DNA from: Marchantia polymorpha subsp. ruderalis
Lineage: Eukaryota > Streptophyta > Marchantiopsida > Marchantiales > Marchantiaceae
Direction of reading: 5' to 3'
Assembly (NCBI GenBank): GCA_037833965.1
Contig: AP031358.1
Span: 14,082,001 to 14,146,000, forward strand
Length of the DNA stretch: 64,000 nt
The translations under genes and the position numbers were made by a program. Numbering within the stretch: the stretch's first letter is position 1; each line of letters begins with the position of its first letter. Of the stretch, positions 20,701-34,174 are shown one piece after another. Below the pieces are notes generated by a model. That model had not been told where the DNA came from. It did no database searches and was given only the letters and a program-made list of their open reading frames with translations.

Positions 20701-23700
20701 AGAAGTACATTCACGTAGGCTGGTGGATCCACAAAGAATGTCGACGGACATTGAAGATTAATACCGGGCTCTGCATAAATAAATTGACACAATCACATTT
20801 TAGTATTGATTGTATCAATGTGAATGATTTGATTTGGTTGAATCGTGATGAACCAACTGACTTTTGCAGTTTCGTTTTGGCGCCAGATGCACCGGCGCGA
20901 CTTTCGTGCTGTTAGAAATCTCTGTTCCCAAATCTTCTATATGAGTGGAATCTGGGACCTTTTACTGTGTTTTATTTTACCTTCCGAGATAACCAGGAAC
21001 GAGTAGTCAAGTGTATTATTATTGGGTTGTAATTCCGCATCCAGTTTTACTTGTACACTTTGTCACTTTTTGTGGGGATTACGATCATGAATTATTACTA
21101 CTGCGATCGGCCACTGCACATTCAAGTGTGCCTCGACACATTCATGTACAAACCTGGTATTGCATCTAAAAAAAGGTCAGGGGTCACTACTCTAAATTCC
21201 CTCTCAATTTTCAGTGAGCTGGAAGATTTATGCCAAACTTCGTCGTCTCGTGCAGATAAAATTCAAGAGCCACAGCCGCTCCGATATATCACAACTCCTC
21301 TCTCGGTCCTTCGAGTTTGCCTCATCGAGCGATGGGGTTCCAAGACGTCAGAGACGTGAAATAGGAGAAAGTAATGGGAAACCTGAAACCAAAGAATAAA
21401 AGAAAGAAAAATTCTTGAAAGTTCGGTCGGTCGAGCACTCAACAGTGTGGCACACTATGCCTCTGACCCCCTGCGAGGGAAACTGTCTGCCCTTTCGAAA
21501 ACCCCTCGCGTGCTGCGAAAGAGATAAGCGGAACGAATTGAACCGACGATATATTCATATTATATGCCTTAGCCCGGCCTACTAATCTTCCCTTAGTCTT
21601 CCCAAAATTGGTTGCCCGCTTCGGTGTCTCTTCTCGACGGTCATTGTTCGAGTGCTGAATATGTTTCTTCTAATAGAATCTCGTCATATAAATCACATCG
21701 AGCCAAAAATTCCCAACCACGAGGAATAAAATCATGTTTCTTCTATGTCAAGTATCTTCTCCACCCATACAATAATATAGTTCGTCATTCAGTTATAAAA
21801 ATCACAACTTGAGCAAAGTCGGAATGTTCTTCCAACAGTACGTTGACAACTCTTTCATTGTAGAACATTTGACCGATCAAATCATTTCACTCCTCATCTC
21901 ACTGAACCTGTTTTGAAACGATGTGAGATGAAGGACACGGTAAAATTTCACAGGAAATAATAAATTATTAGCAGGATTATAAGTGTGATTATAACGAGGA
22001 TTGCTGTAAGCAGGGAGGGGACCACCAGCGAAACCGACCCGTCTCGACCAAACCAGGAAGAGGGTTTCTGGCTTTTGTTGGCTGTGCCAATGCAACACGC
22101 CTTGACTGGAAAGGCGATGGACGGCGACGGGTGAGAACTCCGGCCCGAGAAGAAAGAGAACGAGCCTTCTTCCGTTCGCAAGTCGTTTCTTCTTGTCGGA
22201 AACTATTTTCTGCTTCCGTACCCCGTCGATATATTTAGTAAAGTCCGAGGAAAGATGTACGGGCACGAAGCGTACGTCTTCTGGCCGGGCAGGCATCTAG
22301 ACCGACACCCGTTCAGACGCAGGCCTAAATTTAAATCTCCATCTCATCCCCTTCACCGCCGTTTGGCATTGTCTCCCTCAGGCTCGACCTTTCTTACGAG
22401 TTCATTGTGCTAGTCATCTAGGAATTTCGTCGACATGCGACTCTGGAACTAATCTCATGCACTTAAACTACGTGTGGTTGATATTCTGACATGTTTATCG
22501 AATCACATTCGCTATACATGTCAAGCTTATAGACATGTGAAATGAGTAGCATGCAAGGTGGGTTTTCTTCAGCCTATCCAATAAATGTGAAAATATAGAA
22601 TCTTGTAATTTCAAAAGACCACACTTTGAACTTCTTGAATCTTGGTTTTATATTTCATTGATCATTTTGAAAGAAGCGAAACTATTGTTTATGGATTTTC
22701 CACATTATTATCTTATTATGGAGGTTCTGGGGTGACAACCGATAAAGATGTTTACATCATGTTTAGAACTTTAAATTAAATATTGCGTCGTTATCTCGTC
22801 ACAAGACTCATGCGAGAGAATCTTTAATCATTTTCGATAAAGTGTTATTTTTACTTTAATTAGTAAAATCTCAATTCCTGATACTTAAATTAGAACTGCA
22901 TTTTTAAATGTTTAAATTTTCAAAAGATTCATCCGAAGCCTTGATATATTATAACGAATTTAAAGTATATCCATAGTCACCAATTCAGAATTCATTGCAA
23001 AAACTCCTCTTATGCAAAAGTAATTCTCAGCTGTATTTTGATTTTCTTTATGTTAACAATGATAAAATATTTTTAAAGGTCAACTATCTAGTTATTTAGC
23101 ATGTGTTGTGAGGGTGTTTCACGAGGACTCCAATCTCCTTGCTGTAGGATTTCCTTTCCCTGAAACTACTCACAATTGTGGAACAGAACAGTCGCAGAAT
23201 TGCAGAATTGATGTGTGCATTCACAAAAGATGGAATTGCACCCTTTAACAAATTTCCCCCTTTTGTTGGAGTTATTATCATGCTTATAAGTTCGGAAGAA
23301 AGCTATAGAATAAAGATAAATAAAAAAACAAAGTAGAATAGCAAAAAGGACCCGGCTTGAATGACCATGCCTTCAAGTCAGAACGGCCTTTTGCTCGTTG
23401 GTAAAGTTTCCATGAGTATCTTCCAATACTTGCCAAGGCCATGTGCATGATGGGTCTGGCTATGAGACAAAGGATTCTTCGCAGTTCATGGTCACATTGT
23501 AGACACACACCAACCCCCTCCTTCAAGTGATATGCATATACGTTGCTCTCTGGTCGTCAAGCTACCTCACTTTGCGTATCAGTCTATGAGTCCTAGCACG
23601 AACAAGTTGAGTTATACATCGTTCCGTGACAACTATGTAAAGCCATATAGCCACTCTTCTATGTGGAGGACATAGAAGAGTTCAAAGTGTGAAATGCAAA

Positions 23701-26700
23701 GAAGGTTTATTCCTACAATCAGTCAAACAGGATGATTATTGATCCTAATCTTGATATAAATTTGGACTGTTGTTAATCAATCTTCTTATGGAAGCCAAGA
23801 TTAATAAGTGTCGAAATATGGAGAGAGAGAGAGAGAGAGAGATATACTCCTTATTACTTTATCCTTGGAGTGATTTGAAGTTATGTATTCAAATTTCGAA
23901 ATGTTGGCGAAAGAGTGTGTCGGAAGTTACAAGATAACATGGCAGAGGATATCAATTTAATTAATACATTCACTGTGTGATTTATTTTTTTAAATTTGAA
24001 TTTTTTATCTCGACACAGAGTATTAGCTAGTGCTGTACAGTCAAATCTACTACTTGAGGCTTCTTCTTTTGGCTTTCCTTTCCACATTAAAACAACCCTA
24101 CAACCATGACAGGTGATGATTTCTAAAATGCACTATTTGTTTGTAGACCTGTAAACCTAGATGGTTGGATGCGTGGGATGTGAATGACATATTTTTCAAT
24201 TTGGCATTGGGGCTAGCCAAAGGTTACCCATTTGGTTTCATCTATATACTCCGTGACTGAGGCTTCACATCCTTTTTGCTTTATTAATTGGCCACATGAA
24301 AAAAAGTGTGAATGATTGAAAACCTCGGGTTTGGAAGTAATAATAATCAACCGGGAGAACTAGAGTCGTGAAAATAAGAGTCAGAGTTGAGGTTTCGTAT
24401 GCGTTCCTGCTGTGCATCTACTCTCGCGGGGGCGTAAAGAGGGTAGATGGGATTTCAATTCAGCTTTCTTATGAGCTGACAGTGCAAGGAAGGGAAGAAT
24501 CAAACCCAATAAAATATTCACGAAGAACCTCACGGGACTCAGAGATTGAATTTGTCATACTCTGTGGAAGCCGATCAGATCGCAGGTCTACCATACCCGG
24601 TTGTTGCTATGTGACAAGAACTTTGAGTGTCATTTCTTTGAATGTCAACCTGCCCTTATCATCATCTTCCTTTTGCAGTGCCTAGGCTCGCTAGATGAAA
24701 ATCATCAGAAGCATCATGAGCTGTTCTGCAGAGTTCATGTAACATGTAAACTTGCCAGGTCATCATATCAGATATGTACCTGCCTCCCAATGGATGTACA
24801 TACACTCCTCTCTCTTTGCATATTTTGTATCCGCTGAGACTCTCTCGCCTGGGTAAACGTACCGTATCCATCATATTTGATTGATACTTTGGCAATCGGC
24901 AATCACTGCTGAATCTACATCGTAGCTCGCAATGCTTGCCTGATGGAGGGCGGGCGAGCGAGCGAGCTTTGGAAGAATTTTGAGTGTGTCACATCGCTTC
25001 GGACTCTAGGATGGTAGAGATTGCGCGTACACACAAGTCACCCCGTGACTTGCATGTGGGACTTGGTGACTTGCCCATCAGTGGTCTACCTCGAAAACAG
25101 TTTCTAATATTAAATTGCTTAAACCTGCATTAGCAGCTAAACTAAACTAATCATGTGGGAAGCGCTGTTTTTTTACATATATACAGACTGTAATAATGTG
25201 TAATATTTTGAGAATATCTGCACATTGATTGTATAATGAGAATTTCAAAGCCTAAAGTTGGACTTAAGGATTGTGGTTGGTGGGTTCAGTCTCGAAGTTG
25301 CCATATAACCCCCACGGATATCTTGTTTCAGTATAATGATTGTCGCATAGTAGTTTAAACTCGGCCCATCAGCTGCGGCCAAGTGTATAGTTTCGGGCTT
25401 TTCCGCAATTCAGCGGATTTATTCGTGGCTCTTTACTCATCGGGGAAATGGAAAATAAAATGAAGTCCTTTATGGAATTCAATCCAAACTTTCTCGTGAG
25501 ATTACGTATCGTTCCAACTCCAAAACACTCCACCAGGAAAATATCCGAAAATATCAATTTCTTTTCCTCAAAATACTCGGACCCGATGTAAAGCCATATC
25601 TCCGGACGCCGGTGGAGAACAGAAAAGAGGTCGAAGTGTCAGACGCAAAGGAGGTCGAGAATCATGGATGTGGATCTGAACGGGCGTCCCTTCCTTCTCA
25701 AGAGAAACAAACCCCGAGACAAGACACTTTACTTTCTTACGAGCCCAATGCCATTCAAAGACTGCAAGGACTGCCATGCCATCACTACAAAGAATGCAAA
25801 ACCTCGCAGCAGCTTCTTAGTTTATTTTATGCAGCCATCTATGGTTATCGAGGGAGGGAACGGGGACGGGAATCCCGAGACCCGCAAATATTCAAGACGG
25901 GTGGAGAAAAGCTATGTCGGTCTTCTGCAGACAAAAAGTCGAGACGAGGGAAATACTGGTATTCAAAGCATAAGATATTTAGATGCTCAGCCCACACTTA
26001 CAAGGTCGACGTCTTGACCCTCGATGAATTGTTCCCAAGTTCCAAACCACTGTTGTCGCTGGAGAAATAAAATCCAACCTAAACCCCTCGGTGCAACTCA
26101 GTCAAATAAGTGGTTGAATTGCTCCAGAGGCTCCGTGTCCGAGTCTTTTCATGAGTATACAATTCGCGTACGATGCAGCTCAGCTCTCATACGGTGGCCA
26201 TAATCTCGACGAACCTATCAGGCTTCTACGTAGAGATGAGCCATATGGCATCATACGTCTTGTTCTACCTGATGGCTTGTAAACTATTCCATTGACCATC
26301 GCGCACTTTATCGAGCGAACGGCGTTTATTATAAGGTTAGGAGGACATAATAGAGGGCAGGGTGTGGAGTAAACTTACCGTTTGGCGTTGTCATGCATTA
26401 TCAGACACAAGTACGTGAGTCATGCCATGGTGTCAAACACTAGGACGTATCTAAGGTGACAAGCATTGGGCCTACTACAGGACCATACAAGCCAAAAAAA
26501 GGACGCCCCCTCTTTTCCCCCTTCGACATTAGGTTTGGATCTCAACAGTCATGCAAGTCTGGGTGTCGAGAAATCCACAAGGTGTGCTTCCCCGATCAAC
26601 AGCTGCGCGCTCAAGAGACAAGCATATTGCCATCTCATTTCAGCCAGGCCAGTTACAACTGCGCCAGACTGCTCTCGTGCAGTCTCACTGCGCTTTGCTT

Positions 26701-29700
26701 TCCGCACAAGCTAACGATTTGGTTGCCACACATCCTTCACCATGTGAACAGCGCTGCGCGAATTGATGGTGGAGAAACCCACAAACTCAAGCGCTACTAC
26801 TCGGTACTCACTGTTGAGTGGACTTTGGGATTGACATTAAATTCTGCTAGACCGGCAGCGAATCTTGGACAGTACCCATGTTTAAGAAAGATTCAAATTG
26901 CCGTCTCCTAGTCCCGGTCGAGTCTTCGCAGCCTTCATGCCCAACTTAACTCCGCCCAAGGAACGTCACCCTCTCGAAGACTCGTTCCGTTCCGAAGAAT
27001 TCCACCTTTTCCTCCCATCACCGTCACGTCATTTTCTTTTACCCCCTCCTCGTATGCGGCTTACTTATGCCTCACCTTATGCCAAATTCTTCTGATAATG
27101 CACGTCAGTTTTGTTGGACCAGAATCTGTACCGCCCAAGATATTATAATTAGATGAACTACCTTCATCTCCGGGGGAGGGTTTCAAACTTGTGTTACCAG
27201 AGTATCTGCAAACCCAACTTACGTGTATGATAGGGCGATTCGGACTAGGATACGAGGCATATTATACGGAACCATAGAAATCATATAATTCTTTTTTTAA
27301 GCACAGAGTCTCCTAAATATTCTCAAACAACTGAACATCTTCATTGATCTATTATATTGAAGATGAATCTTTGACCGAAGATAGATAAAACGTACGGCAG
27401 ACACATTTGTGTGTGGAAACGTATCTTTCCCTATGTGCTTAACACACTAATGTCCGTAAACAACTGTACTCCATTGGTTGAAACTTTTCAAAATTTTCAT
27501 CCAGAATTTATGAAAATTTATCATGGAACTGTCTACGCAATCTTACATGACTAAAACTCAACGGCTTTAATGTGCCACGAATCTAAATTGGCCTCGATTA
27601 CCGATGCAGTTCGAGATCCCAAACTGGATCAAGAGAACGTTATGCTTATAGGTCACGTTCGTGCAAACATAGTATCAGAGGTTTTACGACGACAAGCTTG
27701 GAAAACGGACCATCGATCCCAACATAGGGTCAGATTGTATTCAGGCCGCAAGGGCGGATCGAGACATTATTCGCTAGAATATACGTGTTACCTTAGTAGA
27801 TTCCTGAAGTAAGGGCACTCCATCACTCCAGGTTGGTATGGTGTGGTTTCTTCGCATCACACTTGCTAACATGTAATCACATCAAGGGAATAGTTTCGTC
27901 TCTACTTTATATTACACTAACTAACTTGAGGACAACCAGATTTTGATAGCTAGCAGCATATGCGACTTCCCCTCTTCTGCTGCTAAGACTGATAGACATG
28001 TTCCACTCACGAAGACAGTGATTGTGAATCTTATTGTATAATCTTTTCACTGAAAGGGGGGAGTAGAATGTTGTTCTGCCCCTGACTTTCAAAGTCTATC
28101 CGTTTGACATACCTTATCATCTTGATGTGCACGCGAAATCAAATCTGGCTCACGCTTTCAATGAGACTTGGTATTTTCGCAACCTTCTGAGTCAGTGTAG
28201 ATACATGTGATCTTCTTCTCTGACCTTTCATGCAGATCTGAATCTCTGAACTCAAAACTGTCATCTACCAGGCACAGACTAGCAGACAAAGAGACCAGCT
28301 TCCTTGCTTGAAGTGTGGAGTTGATATTGATGGAGATCGCAGCATTTATTTCGTCCACATTTGGCTTCATTCCACATGGATGTCTCACACAATCAACTCA
28401 ACTCGTTTCCTGTGGTCAAGGGGATCACGAGATCCCCTCGACCACATCCCATGTTCAGAGCGAGAACCGAGTAATTCGCAAAAAGGATGGGAGGGTTAGG
28501 GATAACATGGGATCGGAGCCCTCATCCCAAGTTTAGAGAAAAGTAGAACATGTCCACGTTCTCGTTGGTCTGATGCAAAAGCTTATCCAATAAAAAAAAA
28601 TAGAATCTCCTTTTGCTTTTGATCTCCATGAGATGTTGAGTAATTCGTTTCTCATCCAAGTGACCAAGTCTAGATCGGCAGAGTAATTTTCTGGCCATGC
28701 ATTTCACAGAAGATGCAGTTGTGGTGCCCACCTATACCTTCACAATCTGTCCCGTACAAATTTGATCATGAAGGTTCCTACCTGTAGGGTAGGCGGACAT
28801 GCCCACGTTCTTGGATCTAATTTGGTTGTCCAGATAATTCTCGGCAACCCAAGTAGTGCTCTCTACATCACAATCTCCCCTATCTCCAGATTAGATCCAC
28901 CGTCTCAAGACTTTTTAGCATGCTATCCGACAACTCTCATAATTCAAGCACCCCGAGATCAAAGCACATGTGTTCTCCATCATTTCATTTTAGTTTGATG
29001 TATTCGGAATGCGAGCAAATGCCTTGTGCCCTGACAAGTTTACTGCATATTGTAGTCTTAGAAACAGACCCGGTTAGACCTACCCTGAATAAAAAGTAAT
29101 TTAAAGTCTCGACTATAATACTATTCTATTCGATTAATACTATTCTAATCGAGCATATGGGATGGCAACACCCCATCGAGTCGTACAGGGGTGAAACCGA
29201 GGGTAGGCTTGAATTTCCCCACGTTTCAGTCGTTTGTAACAGCTACGGTGCTTCACTGTGTGAACTACGTCCCAACAGTCGAAAGGAAGACTTTTCCCTC
29301 TGCATCAAGTGCTCTGCCAAATCTTCCTCCAGCGACAGAGCTCAGATTTCAGTTTTGCGTTTTTTTACTAAGAGGGGGTCTCCAACTTGTGGCCTTTCAT
29401 CTGTAACGCCGTGCGAGGGTGGGGCACAAAGCTGGAGGTTGGGTGAGGTTGGAGCATACGCAAATGGTTAAAATAATTAAGCTGAGTGTGTTTTAGTGCC
29501 CTTTTCTGGCAAGATGCTTGCTTGCCTTCAGCTTAAGGCCATCGGTCATGCTAACAACAATCGTGGGCCTTTCTGGTTCAATCATTGTGCCTTCATTCTC
29601 TTGCTGGAGGGGATTCGACATAATTGTAAAAGCCCTTTAGTTTCCTCATGAGACCATCTTCGACGCACCATCTCATCCATTCCTCACAAAAGCCTTCACT

Positions 29701-31380
29701 TTCGACGGTCCAACTATCGCTAACTCGATTAGGTAGAGTTTCCCGTAAAACTTCACTTGGATATCGAAGTAGCATCAGAACTTTCTGCAAAATCAAACAC
29801 CAAAACTTTGATATTCTCCCTTGGTTCTAAATACGAAAATTTTTATTTCTGACTTGTATCTTATCAATAACAGACAGGCAAGGCATTGTCGAGAACACAA
29901 GATTGTCGTTGGTCTAAGATAATGGAGATCCACAAGTATGTCACTTAGTAGTAAGTGAGCTCATAATTAGTTGCAAAATATAAAATAAACTTAAAGGTTA
30001 TTTTCTTAAATTTTTGATTGATTATATTACAGTTTTTTGATAAGATATTCTTGAAAATCTTATCCTTGAATATTTTGTTGGAAATTTGTGAGCTAATAAC
30101 TTACATTTCTACCATGTCATCAATATTTCCAGTTTTTCAAAATAAAAACCTAAAAATACATACACCTTATCAAATGATTTGTATTCAATTTTCTAAAATT
30201 GCAAATTTTTATGAACAATTACAACTTTAGATTTTTGAGCTTGAAAATAAAGCTATATATATATCTTATGATCAAGAACAGCCCTTTAATGTTTTATTAT
30301 TTGGGAAGTTTCTCAATGTAATTATACTGAGAATTTAGATTTTGCTTAATTTGAAAATTTATAACATAAATTCCCATTATAATTTGATGCATTCTAAATT
30401 TTTCCATTGTTTCAGAGTTTGAAATTCAAGAACTTAAAAAACTTAAATTGTGTTTATTGATGTATGCTCACTGAATAGAGTCATTGTCATTAACAGGATA
30501 TATCAGTTGACCTTAGTATGATCTTATAATTTCATTTATGCTGATTAACATAGGAAAAAAATATTTTAGCATTTTCAGAACGTCTTGTCTCCATATTTTT
30601 TTTATTTTTTGAGGGTTTTTTTCCACATTACTCAATTTTGAAAATTTACTTTTCCTTTCAAATCAGACACTTGTGAGAACTGTGTCCAATTACATTCTCA
30701 GTGAGATAATCTTACGTTTGATATGTTGAAATATCAACATATAACCTGCCATTTTAAAATCTATTGTATCTTATTGTGACACACATTCGCAATCAGTGAA
30801 CATGTCACAACGTATATCTCTCTGCGGACAAAGGAGGGAAATGTGATCTCCCTCTAAACCTCGACACCTCCGTATATTAGCTATAACGAAAATCGTCGTA
30901 TCCTCACCAACTGAGCATTAATGACGTCAATTGCAATAGACTACTTCTTGAGATTTATAATCATCACTCATAAATATTGAAATAAATTTCTTCAAACGTA
31001 AGAAGTTTGACTCAGATTATGGTACACAAAATTGCATTGAACCATTCCACTTTCTACACTACACCCAGAATGATGTCCATATATGTCTTTCAAATGGACT
31101 CCAAGCAGTTGATTTGTCAAAAGCTCACCATGCCCCAATGCCATACTAAGAGAGCAGAGTAAATAGAGCGATTCAAATAAACGTCATAGATGAAAGTACC
31201 AGTCAACCATCGACTTGAGTTCTTACCACTCCAACGCAGTTGCAATCACTAAGTACTATCATGACCAAATTATTGTGCAAAATGGAATTAATTGATGTCT
31301 CAGTTGAGGAAACTGTACACGAGCTGACGTGACCTCGCTACCTTCAATAGTAGCTAGGCTCTAATGGAAGAGGGACTCTC
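17739..31380. other. Gene-free stretch between the retrotransposon and the F-box gene region
   Basis: I see no recognisable coding gene, tRNA or rRNA in these 13.6 kb. Short AT-rich and mixed-composition blocks alternate. The longest open frames (for example 25612-26070 + and 21877-22296 -) match no family I know and overlap frames on other strands. A (GA)n run lies at 23821-23842. Small-exon genes could be hidden here; I did not find a consistent chain of splice sites. Confidence 0.45.
23821..23842. repeat. (GA)n microsatellite
   Basis: Eleven GA units follow a GGA lead-in within AT-rich intergenic DNA. Confidence 0.9.
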
Positions 31381-31384
31381 ATAC

Positions 31385-32352
31385 CTGAAGGTGGAGGAGT
31401 ATCTGTGACATCACACTCAGAAGACTCGAGTGGACGAGGACCAGTTTTGACTTGAACAACAAACTTTCCTAAATGATAAACCGAGAGCGCAGAAGGAGAA
31501 CCGCCACACACACTGAACGGAAAATTTAGATTTCATACAATCCCAAAAACAGTAGTAAGCAAACGACTCCAAAGTGAATGGGCATTGGCTCTTGCCGTGA
31601 TGCAAATATAAACTGTATGACATCATAAAAATGATGCATCAATGCATGACATCGATGAAGGAAACGCTCACTCCTTGACAACCATATTCTCTTACATAAG
31701 CAGTTAAGCTTAAAAATGGACATCAATCTAATAATCTATAGCAAACTGCGTCGAAGAGCAACGTGATAATGGCTTCAGTCCTGGAAATTAAATGGTAAGC
31801 GGTTTGGGTAGCAAGAATATAGACGTTGCGTCTGTCAACCCGGTTGGTGAGGTCCAGGACTGGAGTGACTGCGGTCGCCATCATCGATCAAACAGAGCTG
31901 CGTTCATGGTAGTGGACCTCCAAGTGTCTTACTCGTCCACGTCTCAATGCAAATATGCACAAATTCAATCCAAATCGTCAACATCATATGAAAATTATTC
32001 AAATCACCAAAATCACTTCATTGATCTTAAAAAGACTCCGATGGCTTGAATTTCCGTCGCCAGCAAAGTTCATGTGAAGAGGGGAATCGATAAGAATTGA
32101 TGGAGGAGCATGAAAAGTACAAGGTTCGTTCATAACCTGACGAAGGAGGAGGAGGGTTCGAGCAACTCATAGATTCTGTCCGTTACCGCAGTCGGAGAAG
32201 TCCGGGCCACCATCACCACCACCAGCACCACCGGTCAAGGGGCGTCCTGCCGTCATGGAAAGAGGGACCTCAAGAGTCTCGGGAGCCATAATAATACCGA
32301 GGCGAATATATATGCAGAAGAAAAACCAGAACACGAAACGAGAGAGGGCCAT
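31385..32352 (-). CDS. Possible small secreted protein gene, partial model
   Basis: Exon 1 runs 32352 to 32187. ATG-GCC follows a CT-rich leader and encodes a strongly hydrophobic signal-like N terminus (SRFVFWFFFCIYI), then a Gly-rich stretch and one Cys. It ends at a GT donor in phase 1. A phase-compatible exon 2 (31468 to 31385) has an AG acceptor and GT donor and adds a segment with one Cys and a PPP run. A possible last exon begins near 31153 (acceptor CTCTTAG) and stops within about 45 bp, but it is weakly supported. The gene would be divergent to the F-box/MYND gene, sharing its upstream region. I do not recognise the family; cDNA would be needed to fix the end. Confidence 0.35.
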
Positions 32353-33058
32353 GATTTCTTGACGGACAAAAATTCAAAAACTCACACTTATGATCTTGAA
32401 CAACCAAAAATCCCATTACTGCCTTAACTTTGCCGGCGAGCGAGCGAGCTCCGGTGGAAGAAGGGAGAAGGGAGAAGGGAGAAAAGGCGCAACACTTTAA
32501 TAAAATAATGGAAGGGAAAGGTGAAGAGAGAGAGAGGGGGGAACTGCGGGCGCGGTTGCCATTGGTCATGGGAGGGGACGGGGAGGGGGAAGGTGGGAGC
32601 AGTCTTTTGACTCTTGACGTCGAGGTCCGCGGGGGGGAGAGAGATTTGTGAAGGGGGAAGAATGGCGAGAATCGGACTTGCCTCGGAGCCACGTTTCTTG
32701 GAGTGGATTTCCACTATACCTTGGAATCTACGGAACGTCTAGGCAGCAAGGGAGGTGTGACCAGTAAGAGAGGGGGGAGAAGGTGCGCGAGCAGGAGTCG
32801 CAGATGCTCACACTGCAGCGCCGCGGAGAGCAGAGCAGAGCAGAGCAGGCACAGAAAGCAGCAGCAGCATCACAGTCCAGTCCAGCCCAGCCCAGGCCCT
32901 CTCGGGGCACCACCACTACCACCACCCCCATCCCCTCCCCCACAGAGGAATTTGGTACAGGCACGCGGGAATGAAGCGCGAGCCTGAGTTTCTGCAAATC
33001 AGCTCCCCATCGCCATAGCGCCCCGGCCGATTTCAACTCCAGAGATTGAAGAAGAAGT

Positions 33059-33060
33059 GA

Positions 33061-33091
<31 letters not shown>

Positions 33092-33138
33092 GAATGGAAG
33101 TGGAACGCAGCGAGAGAGTGAGAGAGAGCGAGCGCTAG

Positions 33139-33180
<42 letters not shown>
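33059..33180. repeat. (GA)n-rich leader of the F-box/MYND gene
   Basis: Two long GA runs, the second about 38 bp pure, are separated by GC-rich DNA. GA/CT-rich tracts near start sites are common in plant leaders. The tracts create long false Ser/Leu-rich frames on the minus strand. Confidence 0.8.
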
Positions 33181-33184
<4 letters not shown>

Positions 33185-33971
33185 GCAAGGGAGGCAATGA
33201 GAACTTGGGCTGTGACGGCAAGAGAAGGCGGCGAGTCGAAGAGCGAGGGCGAGGGACTGGCCGTCTCGAAGGTGAGTGAGTTTATGAGTCGGTTCTGCTC
33301 GTCTCCGTGAGCCTGCGAAATTTCGCTCTGTGGCCGGGGATGGCTGATTGCGCAGGTCCAGCTTGCTCTGGGTCCGGCACGTAGAATAGGCAGCTTGCTC
33401 TGGTCCCATTGGCGCCTGGGCAAATAGATCCTCTCACTGCTGCAGAGTGAGTGCCCAGCACTGGCGCGACTTGCCTCGGGCGGCGACCGCCCGAGCTTCT
33501 CGTTCGGTTTGCCTTTTTTCAGCGGAGTCGACAAAGCGGTCGAGTGACAGTCGGCTGATGATCGCAGCTCGACAGGCAGCTCCGTGATCCTTGAGCGGGC
33601 CGCTCGCATTGCAGTCGGTGGGCTGTTGAGCCTCTGAGGCTCTCAGGGAATTTAAAAGAAATGGCTGCGCTGCGCTCCGCTCATTCGTGAGTGAGAGCGC
33701 CAGCGTCTGACTTTGCGTTTGCGACTCGGAGAATTGTGGACGCAGTGATGGAGTTTGTGCGGATTGTAATACTTTGGAATTGTTTGATGGTGATGAATTC
33801 CAGGGAGGACAGCGAGGACCGGACTCTGTTATGGGCCCATGGAGCGTAGACTCGGTGTTGTCGCCTCGACTGAGCTCTGTTTTGCTGCACCTGCTGCTCG
33901 TCGGCGTTCCCGTCTAATCGTCTAATCGTCGAACTACGGACCAGACATTCAGAGTTTTTCAGGAGTGAACA

Positions 33972-34079
33972 ATGGCATTCGTATCTCGCAAGTCCGCACG
34001 TATCAGGAAATCAGTTGTAGAGGACCTGTGCTCTTGCTGCGCGTATGGTGCATTTACGCATCCGGTTGTTGTCCAATAA
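33972..34079 (+). CDS. Upstream ORF in the F-box/MYND leader (35 aa)
   Basis: A 35-codon frame (MAFVSRKSAR start, TAA at 34077) has a favourable ATG context (AACAATGG) and ends about 95 bp before the main ATG at 34175. It follows a likely 3' splice site (TTTTTCAG, about 33953-33960), so it probably lies in the second leader exon. It could lower translation of the main frame. Expression is unproven. Confidence 0.35.
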   Translation: MAFVSRKSARIRKSVVEDLCSCCAYGAFTHPVVVQ

Positions 34080-34174
34080 GGTGCCTAGTGGTGTAGGTGC
34101 CAGAGTTGAGCTCGCGACCAGGAGCAATCAGGAGCTCCGAAATTCACCACAGATAATGACGAAATTTTTTTAAG

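Noticed and set aside
25612..26070. 152-aa open frame
   Set aside because: A second long frame overlaps it on the same strand, and neither shows a known domain, signal peptide or splice context.
32728..33609. 293-aa minus-strand frame
   Set aside because: Its core is a Ser/Leu run from the (GA)n tract; it is an artefact of the leader repeat of the plus-strand gene.
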